From: Pseudomonadota bacterium
GTDB lineage: Bacteria; Bdellovibrionota; Oligoflexia; Oligoflexales; Oligoflexaceae
DNA length: 7,939 bases
Assembly (NCBI GenBank): GCA_029556045.1
Contig: JAKQGS010000478.1
Span: 1 to 7,939, forward strand
Direction of reading: 5' to 3'
Shown: positions 1 through 6,602 of the stretch, piece after piece
Layout: each line of letters opens with the position of its first letter
Numbering within the stretch: the stretch's first letter is position 1
The notes under the pieces: generated by a model
Databases searched by the model: none
What the model was told of the DNA's origin: nothing
The model's input: the letters and a program-made list of their open reading frames with translations, nothing else
Program-made: the position numbers and the translations under genes

Positions 1-1029
1 ATCACCGACATGTCCTGGGGCCGCATCAACCACCCATCCCAGATGTTTGAAGTGGGCCAGGAGATCGAAGTCAAGGTTCTCAGCTACGACGAAGGTCGTC
101 AACGTGTGTCTCTTGGATTTAAACAGCTACAAAATGATCCATGGCTTACTGTTGCCGAACGATATGCTGTCAATGCCCGCACCAAAGGTACGGTTGTCAG
201 CCTGACCGATTACGGCGCATTTGTTGAGCTGGAGCAGGGCGTTGAAGGCCTGATCCACATCAGCGAAATGTCATGGTCCAAACGCATCAAACACCCCTCC
301 AAAGTGGTTCAGGTGGGCGACGAAGTGGAAGTGGTCATCCTGGCCCTCGACATCGAAAACCGCCGCATCAGCCTCGGCATGAAGCAGATCGAGCCGAACC
401 CCTGGGAACTGGTGAAAGAAAAATATCATGAAGGTGACGTGATCCGCGGCAAAATCCGCAACATCACCGATTTCGGAATCTTTGTCGGTATTGAAGACGG
501 CATCGATGGTCTGATTCACATCTCCGATATCAGCTGGACGGATCGCATCAACCACCCCGGTGATCTTTTCAAAAAAGGTGACGAAGTGGAAGCTAAGATC
601 CTTCAGATCGATTGTGATGCTGAGCGGTTCTCCCTGGGCATCAAGCAATTGGGTGAAGACCCCTGGATCAAGTTCGCGGCAACCATGCCGGCCGGTACCA
701 AGGGATCCGGCAAAGTCACCAAAATCACGGATTTTGGCGCGTTTGTAGAACTGGCACCGGGCATGGAAGGCATGATTCATGTGAGTGAACTGGCCGATGA
801 GCCCGTGAGCAAACCGGAATCTGTAGTGAAAGAGGGCGATACCGTTGAATTCGTCGTTTTAGCCACCGATGCGGACGAGCGTCGTTTCTCGCTGTCTCGC
901 AAAGCTCTGTTGAAGAAGCTGGAAGGCGAACAACTTCGTCAATATATCAGCGAAGTTGCTGAACCAAAAACCGGTATTGCCGATGCTTTTGCCAAGGCCA
1001 AATCAGCCCTGGAAAATAAAGGTCAGTGA
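1..1029 (+). CDS. rpsA: 30S ribosomal protein S1, C-terminal part (5' end outside window)
   Basis: S1 binds mRNA on the small ribosomal subunit and helps load it for initiation. The frame is open from base 1, so the N-terminal part lies outside the window; 342 residues are visible, against about 550 in full-length six-domain S1. They hold the tail of one S1/OB-fold repeat (residues 1-48) and three further repeats at about 63-129, 148-216 and 235-303. Each repeat carries the S1 signature, for example LTDYGAFVELEQGVEGLIHI, ITDFGIFV and ITDFGAFVEL, with the linker xDPW or xNPW between repeats. The last repeat is the most divergent, with LADEPVSKPE where the others have an SW..RI..HP motif, which is usual for the final domain. 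A short C-terminal tail (about 304-342) rich in Lys, Glu and Ala follows. The internal ATG at base 10 is not the real start, because repeat homology extends upstream of it. A strong terminator follows 21 bases after the stop. Confidence 0.97.
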   Translation: MTDMSWGRINHPSQMFEVGQEIEVKVLSYDEGRQRVSLGFKQLQNDPWLTVAERYAVNARTKGTVVSLTDYGAFVELEQGVEGLIHISEMSWSKRIKHPSKVVQVGDEVEVVILALDIENRRISLGMKQIEPNPWELVKEKYHEGDVIRGKIRNITDFGIFVGIEDGIDGLIHISDISWTDRINHPGDLFKKGDEVEAKILQIDCDAERFSLGIKQLGEDPWIKFAATMPAGTKGSGKVTKITDFGAFVELAPGMEGMIHVSELADEPVSKPESVVKEGDTVEFVVLATDADERRFSLSRKALLKKLEGEQLRQYISEVAEPKTGIADAFAKAKSALENKGQ

Positions 1030-1050
1030 TCGGTTCAAGTTGATTTTGGT

Positions 1051-1085
1051 AAACAGCCCCTTGTAAGATCAAGGGGCTGTTTTTA
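1051..1085 (+). terminator. Rho-independent terminator of rpsA
   Basis: An 11-bp perfect stem pairs ACAGCCCCTTG (1053-1063) with CAAGGGGCTGT (1070-1080) around the loop TAAGAT, and T1080-T1084 forms the U-tract. Flanking A and T bases can extend the stem. This is a textbook intrinsic terminator, so the next gene probably has its own promoter or depends on partial read-through. Confidence 0.95.
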
Positions 1086-1114
1086 TATGCGGGACGTCCT
1101 GAGAGGTCTGCACC

Positions 1115-1441
1115 ATGCAACTCATACGCAAACTGACGAACTTCTGGCTGATGCTGATGGGATTTATCGGGTTAGCCTATTTTTCCGTCTTTAACGTGGA
1201 TCGTATTGCAGTCAATATTCCCCACATTTCTCAGATCACCATCCCTGCTGCACAGGTGTACCTGATCATATTCTTTTTAGGTGCAGCCTTTGCGTCTGTT
1301 CATTTCGCCATGGACTCCATGAAAAAGGGCTGGGAAATTCGGCGAAAAAACAAAATCATCCGGGAACTGGAAGCAAAACTGCGGGATACCTCTCCTCCAT
1401 CGTCAACCCATCCTGTTTCCAAAAGCACAAAAATCAGTTAA
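1115..1441 (+). CDS. lapA: LapA-domain (DUF1049) inner-membrane protein
   Basis: This 108-residue protein has the layout of the LapA family (lipopolysaccharide assembly protein A domain). It has an N-terminal hydrophobic helix at about 8-26, a short polar stretch with FNVDRIAVNI, a second helix at about 46-66, and a charged cytoplasmic coiled segment at about 70-92 (KKGWEIRRKNKIIRELEAKL). A Ser/Pro-rich tail ends it. In enterobacteria LapA works with LapB and FtsH to control LpxC turnover and so LPS synthesis; here that role is inferred from family only. The ATG follows GAGAGG at 1101-1106 with an 8-base spacer. Many proteobacteria place lapA near rpsA, which supports the call, but ihfB is not between them and no lapB follows. 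The protein could also be a generic DUF1049 protein without an LPS role. Confidence 0.75.
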   Translation: MQLIRKLTNFWLMLMGFIGLAYFSVFNVDRIAVNIPHISQITIPAAQVYLIIFFLGAAFASVHFAMDSMKKGWEIRRKNKIIRELEAKLRDTSPPSSTHPVSKSTKIS

Positions 1442-1473
1442 TTAAGTCTGCGATGACCTGCTCTCGGCAATAC

Positions 1474-1483
1474 CTGCTAAAAT
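1474..1483 (+). promoter_or_regulatory. Candidate extended -10 promoter for rsmB operon
   Basis: TGC-TAAAAT (1475-1483) matches an extended -10 element: TG, one base, then five of six matches to TATAAT. No good -35 box is seen at 16-18 bases upstream, which extended -10 promoters can tolerate. Transcription would start near 1490, giving rsmB a leader of about 120 bases. The call is by eye only. Confidence 0.4.
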
Positions 1484-1496
1484 AAAGGTAACCATC

Positions 1497-1528
1497 CTTG
1501 GGTACCGTCTTCATGCGAAGATACCAAG
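1497..1528 (+). other. Leader hairpin upstream of rsmB
   Basis: CTTGG-G-TA-CCG-TCTTC (1497-1512) pairs with GAAGATACCAAG (1517-1528) around the loop ATGC. That gives 12 base pairs interrupted only by a bulged G and a bulged CCG on the 5' side. No T-run follows, so it is not an intrinsic terminator. It lies at the very start of the predicted rsmB leader and could affect RNA stability or translation. Confidence 0.5.
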
Positions 1529-1610
1529 ACCTGAAAAAGGCCGCCAATACCGGAGCTAATCAAACCACTATTGCTCCTATTCTCTGTATTTCTAAGATGA
1601 GGTTGAACCT

Positions 1611-2984
1611 GTGTCCCTAACTCCAGCCCGCGAAATCGCCTACGATGCCTTTACGGCGGTTCTTTTTGATAAAAAGAAGCCCGAAGAATTTTTGGAGCAG
1701 CTATACCAGGACCAGAACGACAAAATCAAACGGCTTGACCGCAACTTCATCATGGAAATCGTGTGGGGAAGCCTGCGTTGGTATGGCAAAATCTTCTGGA
1801 TCCTGCAAAAAACATCCAAGCGAGACCTCAAAGCCTCACCACCGCCGGTGCAGACCGCTCTGGTGCTGGGAACCTATCAGATCTACTACATGGACCGGGT
1901 ACCGGATCGGGCAGCCGTCAATGAGAGCGTCGAGTATGTGCGCAAAAAAGGGCATGCCAATGCGGTGTCATTTGTAAACGGCATCCTTCGCCAGATTGCC
2001 CGACGAGCTGAGTACTTTGCCAAACCAGACCCTAAAACACAACCTGTGGAGTATCTGTCCCTGCAATTTGCCCATCCTGAGTGGATGGTGCGCCGGTGGG
2101 CTGAGAGATTTAAATTTGAAAAGCTGGAGCAGATCCTGGCATCCCACAACCAGCCGCCCCCCATCACTATTCGTTGGAACGCACTTTCAACGCAGTATGG
2201 GGAGTTGATCCAACTGCAAGAAGACTTATTGCGCAAGGAACGCATCCACAGTGAGCGCCGCCCCCTCCGATTGGCGTTGCGCCTCAAGTCTCATCCCCCC
2301 ACCGGTGAAGGAAGCCTTTTTGCGGGGGGCCACTATACCTACCAGGATGAAGCCTCTCAATTGATCAGCTTTTTGGTGAATCCCGAGCCCGATCAGGTGG
2401 TGGTGGACACTTGCGCCGGCCCCGGTGGCAAACTCACCCATTTGTTTGAGGCCACCAAAGGGCAAACGCAACTGATTGCCGTCGAAAAAAATCCCCGACA
2501 AATGCTCCGGGCGCAACAAAACATGGAGCGCATGGGGCACGAAAATACCTCCTGGGTTGAGCAGGATTTCATGCTGTGGAAGGCGGATAGACCGGTGGAT
2601 AAAATCCTCCTCGATGCCCCCTGCTCAGGGTTGGGGGTGCTTCGCCGGCATCCGGAGGGTAAATGGCAAAAACAGGAGGAGGCCATTCGCAAGCTGGCGG
2701 GGCAGCAGTGGGAGATGATCCTCCATGCCCTGAAGCAACTGAAGGTCGGTGGCGAATTGATCTATTCCGTCTGTTCTTTTGAGACGGAAGAAACAGAAGA
2801 TCATTTAAAGCGCATAGCAGACACCATGGGGAACCATGTGGAAATTATTTCCCCGGTTTCTCGACTTCCGGATTATTATAAGAGGTATGTGACCCGGAAT
2901 AACCTTTTGCATATCTTTCCGGGTAACCAGGATGACATGGACGGCTTTGGCGCTTTTGTTATCAAATTAAAGGCCCCGTTTTAA
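1611..2984 (+). CDS. rsmB: 16S rRNA (cytosine-C5) methyltransferase, RsmB/NOP family
   Basis: This enzyme transfers a methyl group from S-adenosylmethionine to C5 of a cytosine in 16S rRNA (C967 in E. coli). It has 457 residues, against 429 in E. coli. Residues 1-150 form the NusB-like RNA-binding domain (RLDRNFIMEIVWG, VPDRAAVNESVEYVRKKGHANAVSFVNG). The Rossmann-fold methyltransferase domain follows, with SAM motif I VVDTCAGPGGK (about 264-274), an acidic loop AVEKNPRQM, and motif IV LLDAPCSGLGVLRRHPEGKW with Cys338. Motif VI YSVCSFETEE carries Cys388, equivalent to the catalytic nucleophile. Both family cysteines are present, so it should be active. The start is GTG, preceded by GATGAGG (1596-1602) with an 8-base spacer. 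The PLD-like gene starts 5-11 bases after the stop, so the two are very likely co-transcribed. Confidence 0.93.
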   Translation: MSLTPAREIAYDAFTAVLFDKKKPEEFLEQLYQDQNDKIKRLDRNFIMEIVWGSLRWYGKIFWILQKTSKRDLKASPPPVQTALVLGTYQIYYMDRVPDRAAVNESVEYVRKKGHANAVSFVNGILRQIARRAEYFAKPDPKTQPVEYLSLQFAHPEWMVRRWAERFKFEKLEQILASHNQPPPITIRWNALSTQYGELIQLQEDLLRKERIHSERRPLRLALRLKSHPPTGEGSLFAGGHYTYQDEASQLISFLVNPEPDQVVVDTCAGPGGKLTHLFEATKGQTQLIAVEKNPRQMLRAQQNMERMGHENTSWVEQDFMLWKADRPVDKILLDAPCSGLGVLRRHPEGKWQKQEEAIRKLAGQQWEMILHALKQLKVGGELIYSVCSFETEETEDHLKRIADTMGNHVEIISPVSRLPDYYKRYVTRNNLLHIFPGNQDDMDGFGAFVIKLKAPF

Positions 2985-2985
2985 T

Positions 2986-2989
2986 AGGA
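2986..2989 (+). promoter_or_regulatory. Shine-Dalgarno that decides the start of the PLD-like gene
   Basis: AGGA lies just after the rsmB stop. It directly abuts the ATG at 2990, which is too close for normal use, but it sits 6 bases before the in-frame GTG at 2996. This favours GTG 2996 as the real start. The change is only two residues and does not affect the domain call. Confidence 0.55.
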
Positions 2990-2995
2990 ATGCCC

Positions 2996-3976
2996 GTGAC
3001 CCTGAACGTCAAGATACAGCTCCACAAAAGACCCCTTCCCGGGATGACCATCCCTGCTGTTCTTGTTTTTTTGGTTATGGTTAGTTCCACGCTTCATGCT
3101 GCACCGGCAGACGGACGGGTGGAGGGTGGAGAAATCATCTTCGCACCGCAACCACGACAGAAGGTTCCGGAGCGTTATATACGGGCTTTCAGCTCGTTCA
3201 AGGACGCCCGGATTGAATTTCTCAACCTGATGGGCCTGGCGCAAAAACGCATCTGGCTGGCAGCAGATTTTCTCAGTGACGGGGAAATCGTGGCAGCCTT
3301 GTATCTGGCCAAGTACCGGAATGTGGATGTGCAGGTGGTTTTAGGTCGTGGCCGCATGAACCATCCCATGTCACGGGCCAGCACGCTCCGGCGGCAAAAT
3401 ATTCCCGTTTACGGACGGCCTGGCAGTTTTCCATTCAAGTCCCAAACCGCCCTGATGATCGACAACGAGTTATATGTGCTGGATCACGACCTGGACTATC
3501 GCTCCACGCGGCCCTATTTGACCTTAAAGGGCCAGCGCCCCCACGACATCACCCAATATCAGGAGAGTTTTGCGGCCGTGATCCAACAGCCGGTACCAAC
3601 ACAGCCTGCTCCCTCATCCGGTGGTTACCGACCCTCGGATCGGGCTCCAGCACCGCGTCCTGTACGGGGACCGGTGGCTGGCGCAAAAAATCCGTCAAAA
3701 AACACCCGTCCGGACTACACGGGAAGCCCGGATGGGGTTTATAATTATAATTACTCCAAAAGCAACCGATCGTGGAAAGCGCCGGAGGGGGTTGTGCGGC
3801 GGTTGCCTAAGTCGACGGTCTTTGAACTGAAGCAAAAGCAAAAGGTTGAAGAAGCCTTGAAACAGAAGAGCGGTCAATTCGAACAACCCCAATCATTAAC
3901 CCGGGATCCACAGGCTCCCCTCACGCTACCCCCATCGCCCCCCGCGGGGGAAACTCAAGAAAGGGATCATCCATGA
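2996..3976 (+). CDS. Exported phospholipase-D-like protein with degenerate HKD motif and Pro-rich tail
   Basis: Residue numbers count from the alternative ATG at 2990. A basic N-region and hydrophobic core (about 20-34, IPAVLVFLVMVSS) with a TLHA-A cleavage-like site near 36-37 indicate a signal peptide, so the protein probably acts in the periplasm or outside. Residues 60-200 follow the single-domain PLD/Nuc plan: AQKRIWLAADFLSDGEI, a helix, then NVDVQVVLGRGRMN, QNIPVYGR, the HKD region FKSQTALMID and LDYRS. The HxKx4D catalytic motif reads S151-x-T153-x4-D158, so the catalytic His and Lys are both gone. It therefore looks like a pseudoenzyme or binding protein. Residues 200-328 are low complexity, rich in Pro, Arg and Lys. 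It sits between rsmB and a lipoprotein gene whose start overlaps its stop (ATGA). The fold assignment comes from pattern and rests on no search. Confidence 0.7.
   Translation: MTLNVKIQLHKRPLPGMTIPAVLVFLVMVSSTLHAAPADGRVEGGEIIFAPQPRQKVPERYIRAFSSFKDARIEFLNLMGLAQKRIWLAADFLSDGEIVAALYLAKYRNVDVQVVLGRGRMNHPMSRASTLRRQNIPVYGRPGSFPFKSQTALMIDNELYVLDHDLDYRSTRPYLTLKGQRPHDITQYQESFAAVIQQPVPTQPAPSSGGYRPSDRAPAPRPVRGPVAGAKNPSKNTRPDYTGSPDGVYNYNYSKSNRSWKAPEGVVRRLPKSTVFELKQKQKVEEALKQKSGQFEQPQSLTRDPQAPLTLPPSPPAGETQERDHP
3939..3950 (+). repeat. GC-rich perfect palindrome before the lipoprotein start
   Basis: CCCCCGCGGGGG is a perfect 12-base palindrome inside the last codons of the PLD-like gene. It lies 8 bases upstream of the lipoprotein ribosome-binding site (GAAAGGGA, 3959-3966). 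As RNA it could form a small hairpin or pair with other G/C tracts, but it may simply reflect Pro and Gly codons. Confidence 0.35.
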
Positions 3977-4551
3977 AGTTCTTGTCTCACCTCTTCCTCG
4001 CTATTGGACTGCTGGTTCTGACGAGCTGTACCAAATCCTGCGGCAGCAGTCGCAAGGACATGACACCTGAGCAGGTGGTGGAGGCCTATCTGAATATTTC
4101 CCTCAACATGAAGGATGTCGGCCAGAAGGAGGACCTGCTGGCCCTCACCACCGACAATCTGCGGGATGCTATCGTCCAGGCCAGCGACGACACCCTGAAA
4201 AATGCCTTTATCAACAAGAACTACCGCCTGAAAACATACTCCGTTGTGGAACGTCGGGACCGCACCCCGCGCGAAACGGAAGTGACGTTTTCCATCAGCT
4301 ACAATGACCTGGGTGATAATCCGGAATTAAAGGAAGAAGATGCCGCACTGGTGACCACCGAGAATACGGTATCTGTGGCTAAACAGAATGGCATCTGGTT
4401 GATCCGTGACGTTCTCGGCAAAAAGACCACCATCGACTTCCCGTTCTCGCAAGCGGATGAGATCAAGCCGGCTCCGGGTGGCAGCGACCCGACCCCGGAG
4501 CAACCACCACCAACGGAGGAAGAGGGGGAAGCGGAAGCCGCTCCCAACTGA
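3973..4551 (+). CDS. Outer-membrane-type lipoprotein, NTF2/DUF4878-like
   Basis: The first 18 residues form a lipoprotein signal peptide with lipobox LTSC, so Cys19 would be lipidated. Position +2 is Thr rather than Asp, which by the usual Lol rule points to the outer membrane. Residues 31-155 (MTPEQVVEAYLNISLNMKD ... VSVAKQNGIWLIRDVLGK) have the helix, then strand, then a final 'NGIWLIRD' strand typical of small NTF2-like/DUF4878 lipoproteins, a tentative match by shape. The C-terminal 30 residues are Pro/Glu-rich and disordered. The start overlaps the PLD-like stop by ATGA, and GAAAGGGA precedes it by 6 bases, so translation is probably coupled. Both products should be exported, which suggests a shared envelope role. 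The exact function is unknown. Confidence 0.85.
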   Translation: MKFLSHLFLAIGLLVLTSCTKSCGSSRKDMTPEQVVEAYLNISLNMKDVGQKEDLLALTTDNLRDAIVQASDDTLKNAFINKNYRLKTYSVVERRDRTPRETEVTFSISYNDLGDNPELKEEDAALVTTENTVSVAKQNGIWLIRDVLGKKTTIDFPFSQADEIKPAPGGSDPTPEQPPPTEEEGEAEAAPN

Positions 4552-4563
4552 CCTCTGGCCAAT

Positions 4564-4605
4564 CAAAATAAAAAAACTGTGCGCCTGCTGGCCACGGTTT
4601 TTCTG
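4564..4605. terminator. Bidirectional rho-independent terminator between convergent genes
   Basis: AAAAACTGTG (4572-4581), a bulged C, and GCC (4583-4585) pair with GGC (4590-4592) and CACGGTTTTT (4593-4602) around a TGCT tetraloop. The stem has 13 pairs, one of them a G-T wobble. A T-run closes it on the + strand and an A-run (4564-4576) opens it, which becomes a T-run on the - strand. It should end both the rsmB operon and the convergent - strand pair. Confidence 0.85.
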
Positions 4606-4641
4606 TTTTGGAGCTGCCCCCGACGAGCAGCGCTGTCGCAT

Positions 4642-5826
4642 CTATGCGCTTTCCCGGTGTCCTAGAAATATAACTTGATGAAGCGTGTTCAGGTCGCCGG
4701 CACGGGAGAAGCTGGGTTTACGTCCCCGTTTGGAGGAGCGGAATCCATTCAGTTCGTCGATGCGGCTCCGACCGTCCGTATGCTCCACCTTTGCCACCAG
4801 TTCCTTGAAAGTAGGCCGCAGGGTATGATCCTGCGACAGCAGTGCCACCAGTTCCGCATAGTAGGGATCATGGCGGTGCATGGAAAGGCTCTGGGCGATT
4901 TCGCGTCCAAGATCGCGATGATTCACGTCTGAGGCCACCCGCAGGAGCATACCTAGATGTTGGAGGAAAATAATACGGGCCTGCTGCATATGCTCCTGTT
5001 TTTGCAGGAGGTCACCCAGTGCGTGAATAAACAGCGAAAAGCGCTCGGGGTGCTTGAGCATGTAATGCTTCCATGTCTCATGCAGAATTTTTTGGCTATG
5101 GTTGTCCGCCTCCAGGATAAACGGAATATTATCCAGGAGATACTGCAGTGCCACCGCCTCGGTTTTTTTATGAAAGAGCAAAGCAAACAAGTGTTCCAAC
5201 ACGGTGTGCCCGAAGCGGCTCATAATACGATTAAAGCCAGGCTTAAATGCAGCTCCTGTCTCAGTGGCTCCAAAATAATGGAGTAGGCTCAAACGGATGC
5301 AGTTGTTGCTGCTATTGCTGACCGACAATAAATAAGTCGCGACGTGATCCAGGATTCGCCGAGGATTTTCCAGCGTTCCCGGGGCCTGTCGTTCGATCTC
5401 CTGGATCGATAATCCGATTTCACAGATTAGGGCCACCGCCATGGCATAGATATCCTGGCTGTGTTCCACATTGACGTAGGTGGAGGTTATGGCCAGTTCC
5501 ACCAGCAGAGTGGTGCCCGCGTGATGGTTGGGATGCAGAAACAGTTCTTCAATAAAAGCATCCATCGCCTTGGAATTGTAATCATTGGCCAGAAAGATGA
5601 GAAGGCTTTCAATTAGAATTTCCTCCGCCAGGCGGCTTTCAGTTCGTTCCGCCAGCCGCACGGCAAAGTGCCGGGCCAGGCTTTCCTCCTCCTGCCCTTT
5701 CAGCTTTTTCTTGAGGGGTTTTATATCCCGCCAAGACATCATGATACCGCGGTCAATCAGGAGTTTACTGTCCTTCATGCCTCTGGCATTTTTCCAGCTC
5801 GTCGATGAATCATTGAGGTTTTCCAC
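4642..5826 (-). CDS. Uncharacterised helical cytoplasmic protein (394 aa)
   Basis: I do not recognise this family. The protein has no signal peptide and no clear membrane helix. It looks almost entirely alpha-helical, with a charged N-terminus (KPLKKKLKGQEEESLARHF) and repeated amphipathic helices through residues 40-340, for example EILIESLLIFLAND and IFLQHLGMLLRVASD. The C-terminus is basic (RSSKRGRKPSF). The helix-rich pattern could be HEAT/TPR-like, but no periodic repeat is certain. The GTG start is supported by a strong GGGAGAGGG Shine-Dalgarno; Met17 and Met29/30 are alternatives without as good a site. It lies 47 bases downstream of the GYF-PilZ gene on the same strand with no terminator between, so they probably form an operon and the product may act with or under the c-di-GMP receptor. 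That link is inference. Confidence 0.75.
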   Translation of the reverse strand: MENLNDSSTSWKNARGMKDSKLLIDRGIMMSWRDIKPLKKKLKGQEEESLARHFAVRLAERTESRLAEEILIESLLIFLANDYNSKAMDAFIEELFLHPNHHAGTTLLVELAITSTYVNVEHSQDIYAMAVALICEIGLSIQEIERQAPGTLENPRRILDHVATYLLSVSNSSNNCIRLSLLHYFGATETGAAFKPGFNRIMSRFGHTVLEHLFALLFHKKTEAVALQYLLDNIPFILEADNHSQKILHETWKHYMLKHPERFSLFIHALGDLLQKQEHMQQARIIFLQHLGMLLRVASDVNHRDLGREIAQSLSMHRHDPYYAELVALLSQDHTLRPTFKELVAKVEHTDGRSRIDELNGFRSSKRGRKPSFSRAGDLNTLHQVIFLGHRESA

Positions 5827-5833
5827 GATAGTG

Positions 5834-5842
5834 CCCTCTCCC
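5834..5842 (-). promoter_or_regulatory. Strong Shine-Dalgarno supporting the GTG start of the 394-aa gene
   Basis: Read on the - strand the site is GGGAGAGGG, 7 bases before GTG (5826-5824). It is the reason for choosing this start over the in-frame ATGs further in. Confidence 0.7.
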
Positions 5843-5873
5843 TTTCCATGGGGTGCGTCCGCTCCGGTTGTTA

Positions 5874-6437
5874 CTAACCCACGACCTTTTTGCGACCCGT
5901 CTCCCCGGTCCGCTCCACCAGTGCCTGGATGTCTTTTTTGATGTGCTCGTCGATGATCTCAAAACGAAGGCCATATCCCACGGGAAACCGCGGATCGGAA
6001 TTGTAGCGTATCACCTGCGCCACTGCGTTAAAGGGCTTGGGAAATGATTCCACTTTTACGGAAAGTTTAAGCTGCTCACCGACCGTAAAGATCTGGTCGC
6101 GGGTTTCCACAAAGATCCCCGTCGCAGAAATATTCACCCCGTTGCCGATGGAAAGCTGCCCGTCGTTGTGAACCACCACCCGGCCGGCAACGGTGGCGCG
6201 CGGTGCCTGCGCCCGCCGTTTTTCCAGCGTGTCTGAGGCGACGCTGGAGCCCTCGGGAGGGGTCAAGCCCAGTTCCTCATAACCTTCTTCAATGGGACGC
6301 CATTCCTTCCAACCCACCTTGAAAATGTAGCCGTCTTTTGCGATCATCTTATTAACAAAGAGCTGGGTAACCTGTGGCGTGTCGAACGGCCCCACTTGCT
6401 GACCATTTTGGTAAACGTACCAGATCTGTTCGTTCAT
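5874..6437 (-). CDS. GYF_2-PilZ domain protein, likely c-di-GMP receptor
   Basis: Residues 5-52 match a bacterial GYF_2 domain: WYVYQNGQQVGPFD, then Trp43 and Trp46 in the VGWKEWRPIEE segment. This fold usually binds proline-rich peptides. After a linker, residues 73-178 form a PilZ domain. Its second c-di-GMP motif NISATG (102-107) is intact. The N-terminal arginine motif reads RRAQAPR (74-80), which spaces the Arg pair as Rx4R instead of RxxxR. Further PilZ strands are visible (NAVAQVIRY, GYGLRFEIID). It is probably cytoplasmic, since no signal or membrane helix is seen. The ATG follows GGGGGAG (6445-6451) with a 7-base spacer. It is the first gene of a probable two-gene - strand operon with its own promoter at 6520-6549. 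Its partner is unknown; the GYF domain suggests it docks a Pro-rich protein. Confidence 0.88.
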   Translation of the reverse strand: MNEQIWYVYQNGQQVGPFDTPQVTQLFVNKMIAKDGYIFKVGWKEWRPIEEGYEELGLTPPEGSSVASDTLEKRRAQAPRATVAGRVVVHNDGQLSIGNGVNISATGIFVETRDQIFTVGEQLKLSVKVESFPKPFNAVAQVIRYNSDPRFPVGYGLRFEIIDEHIKKDIQALVERTGETGRKKVVG

Positions 6438-6476
6438 GACGGCGCTCCCCCAGGTAAGTGTGCCTTGGTCGGAAAC

Positions 6477-6500
6477 GAGGTTTTTACACCGAAAACCCTC
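6477..6500 (-). other. Hairpin in the leader of the GYF-PilZ transcript
   Basis: On the - strand GAGGGTTTT (6500-6492) pairs with AAAACCTC (6484-6477), with one bulged G. It lies between the predicted promoter and the ribosome-binding site and is not followed by a T-run. Its role is unknown and it may be fortuitous. Confidence 0.3.
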
Positions 6501-6519
6501 TTAATAACCGACTAATTTC

Positions 6520-6549
6520 ATTAAACTAAAAGGGCTCATTTGCCCTCAA
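6520..6549 (-). promoter_or_regulatory. Sigma70-type promoter for the GYF-PilZ operon
   Basis: Read on the - strand, TTGAGG (6549-6544) and TTTAAT (6525-6520) are separated by 18 bases. They match four of six and five of six consensus positions. Transcription would begin near 6513, leaving a leader of about 75 bases. A small inverted repeat AGGGC-N6-GCCCT (6530-6546) sits between and over the -35 box and could be an operator, though five pairs is weak. Confidence 0.5.
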
Positions 6550-6573
6550 GCCACACAAGTCATCGGCAGTTTT

Positions 6574-6602
6574 TTGTAACTCCTTTAATAAAAAACATAA
6601 GA
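6574..6602 (+). promoter_or_regulatory. Candidate promoter for the exported HEAT-like gene
   Basis: TTGTAA (6574-6579) and CATAAG (6596-6601), 16 bases apart, each match four of six consensus positions. The region down to the start codon is very AT-rich (a run of nine T at 6603-6611, then AAATTCAA). It is back to back with the - strand promoter at 6520-6549, so this 211-base gap is a divergent control region. Confidence 0.4.

Noticed and set aside
271..780. 169-codon open frame on the - strand opposite rpsA
   Set aside because: It is a shadow of the conserved S1 repeats; no ribosome-binding site or domain is seen and the + strand coding is certain.
1513..1620. 35-codon leader ORF as an annotated gene
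   Set aside because: It has no Shine-Dalgarno and no recognisable peptide motif; kept only as part of a finding on the rsmB leader.
1886..2287. Long - strand frame opposite rsmB
   Set aside because: It lies antisense to the RsmB domain region, has an unnatural Arg/Ser/Trp-rich composition, and no start signal.
4327..4641. - strand frame across the lipoprotein end and terminator
   Set aside because: It runs through a bidirectional terminator and mirrors the lipoprotein codons; no independent support.
4957..5286. + strand frame of 109 codons within the 394-aa gene
   Set aside because: It is antisense to a longer frame with a strong ribosome-binding site, and its composition shows no domain.
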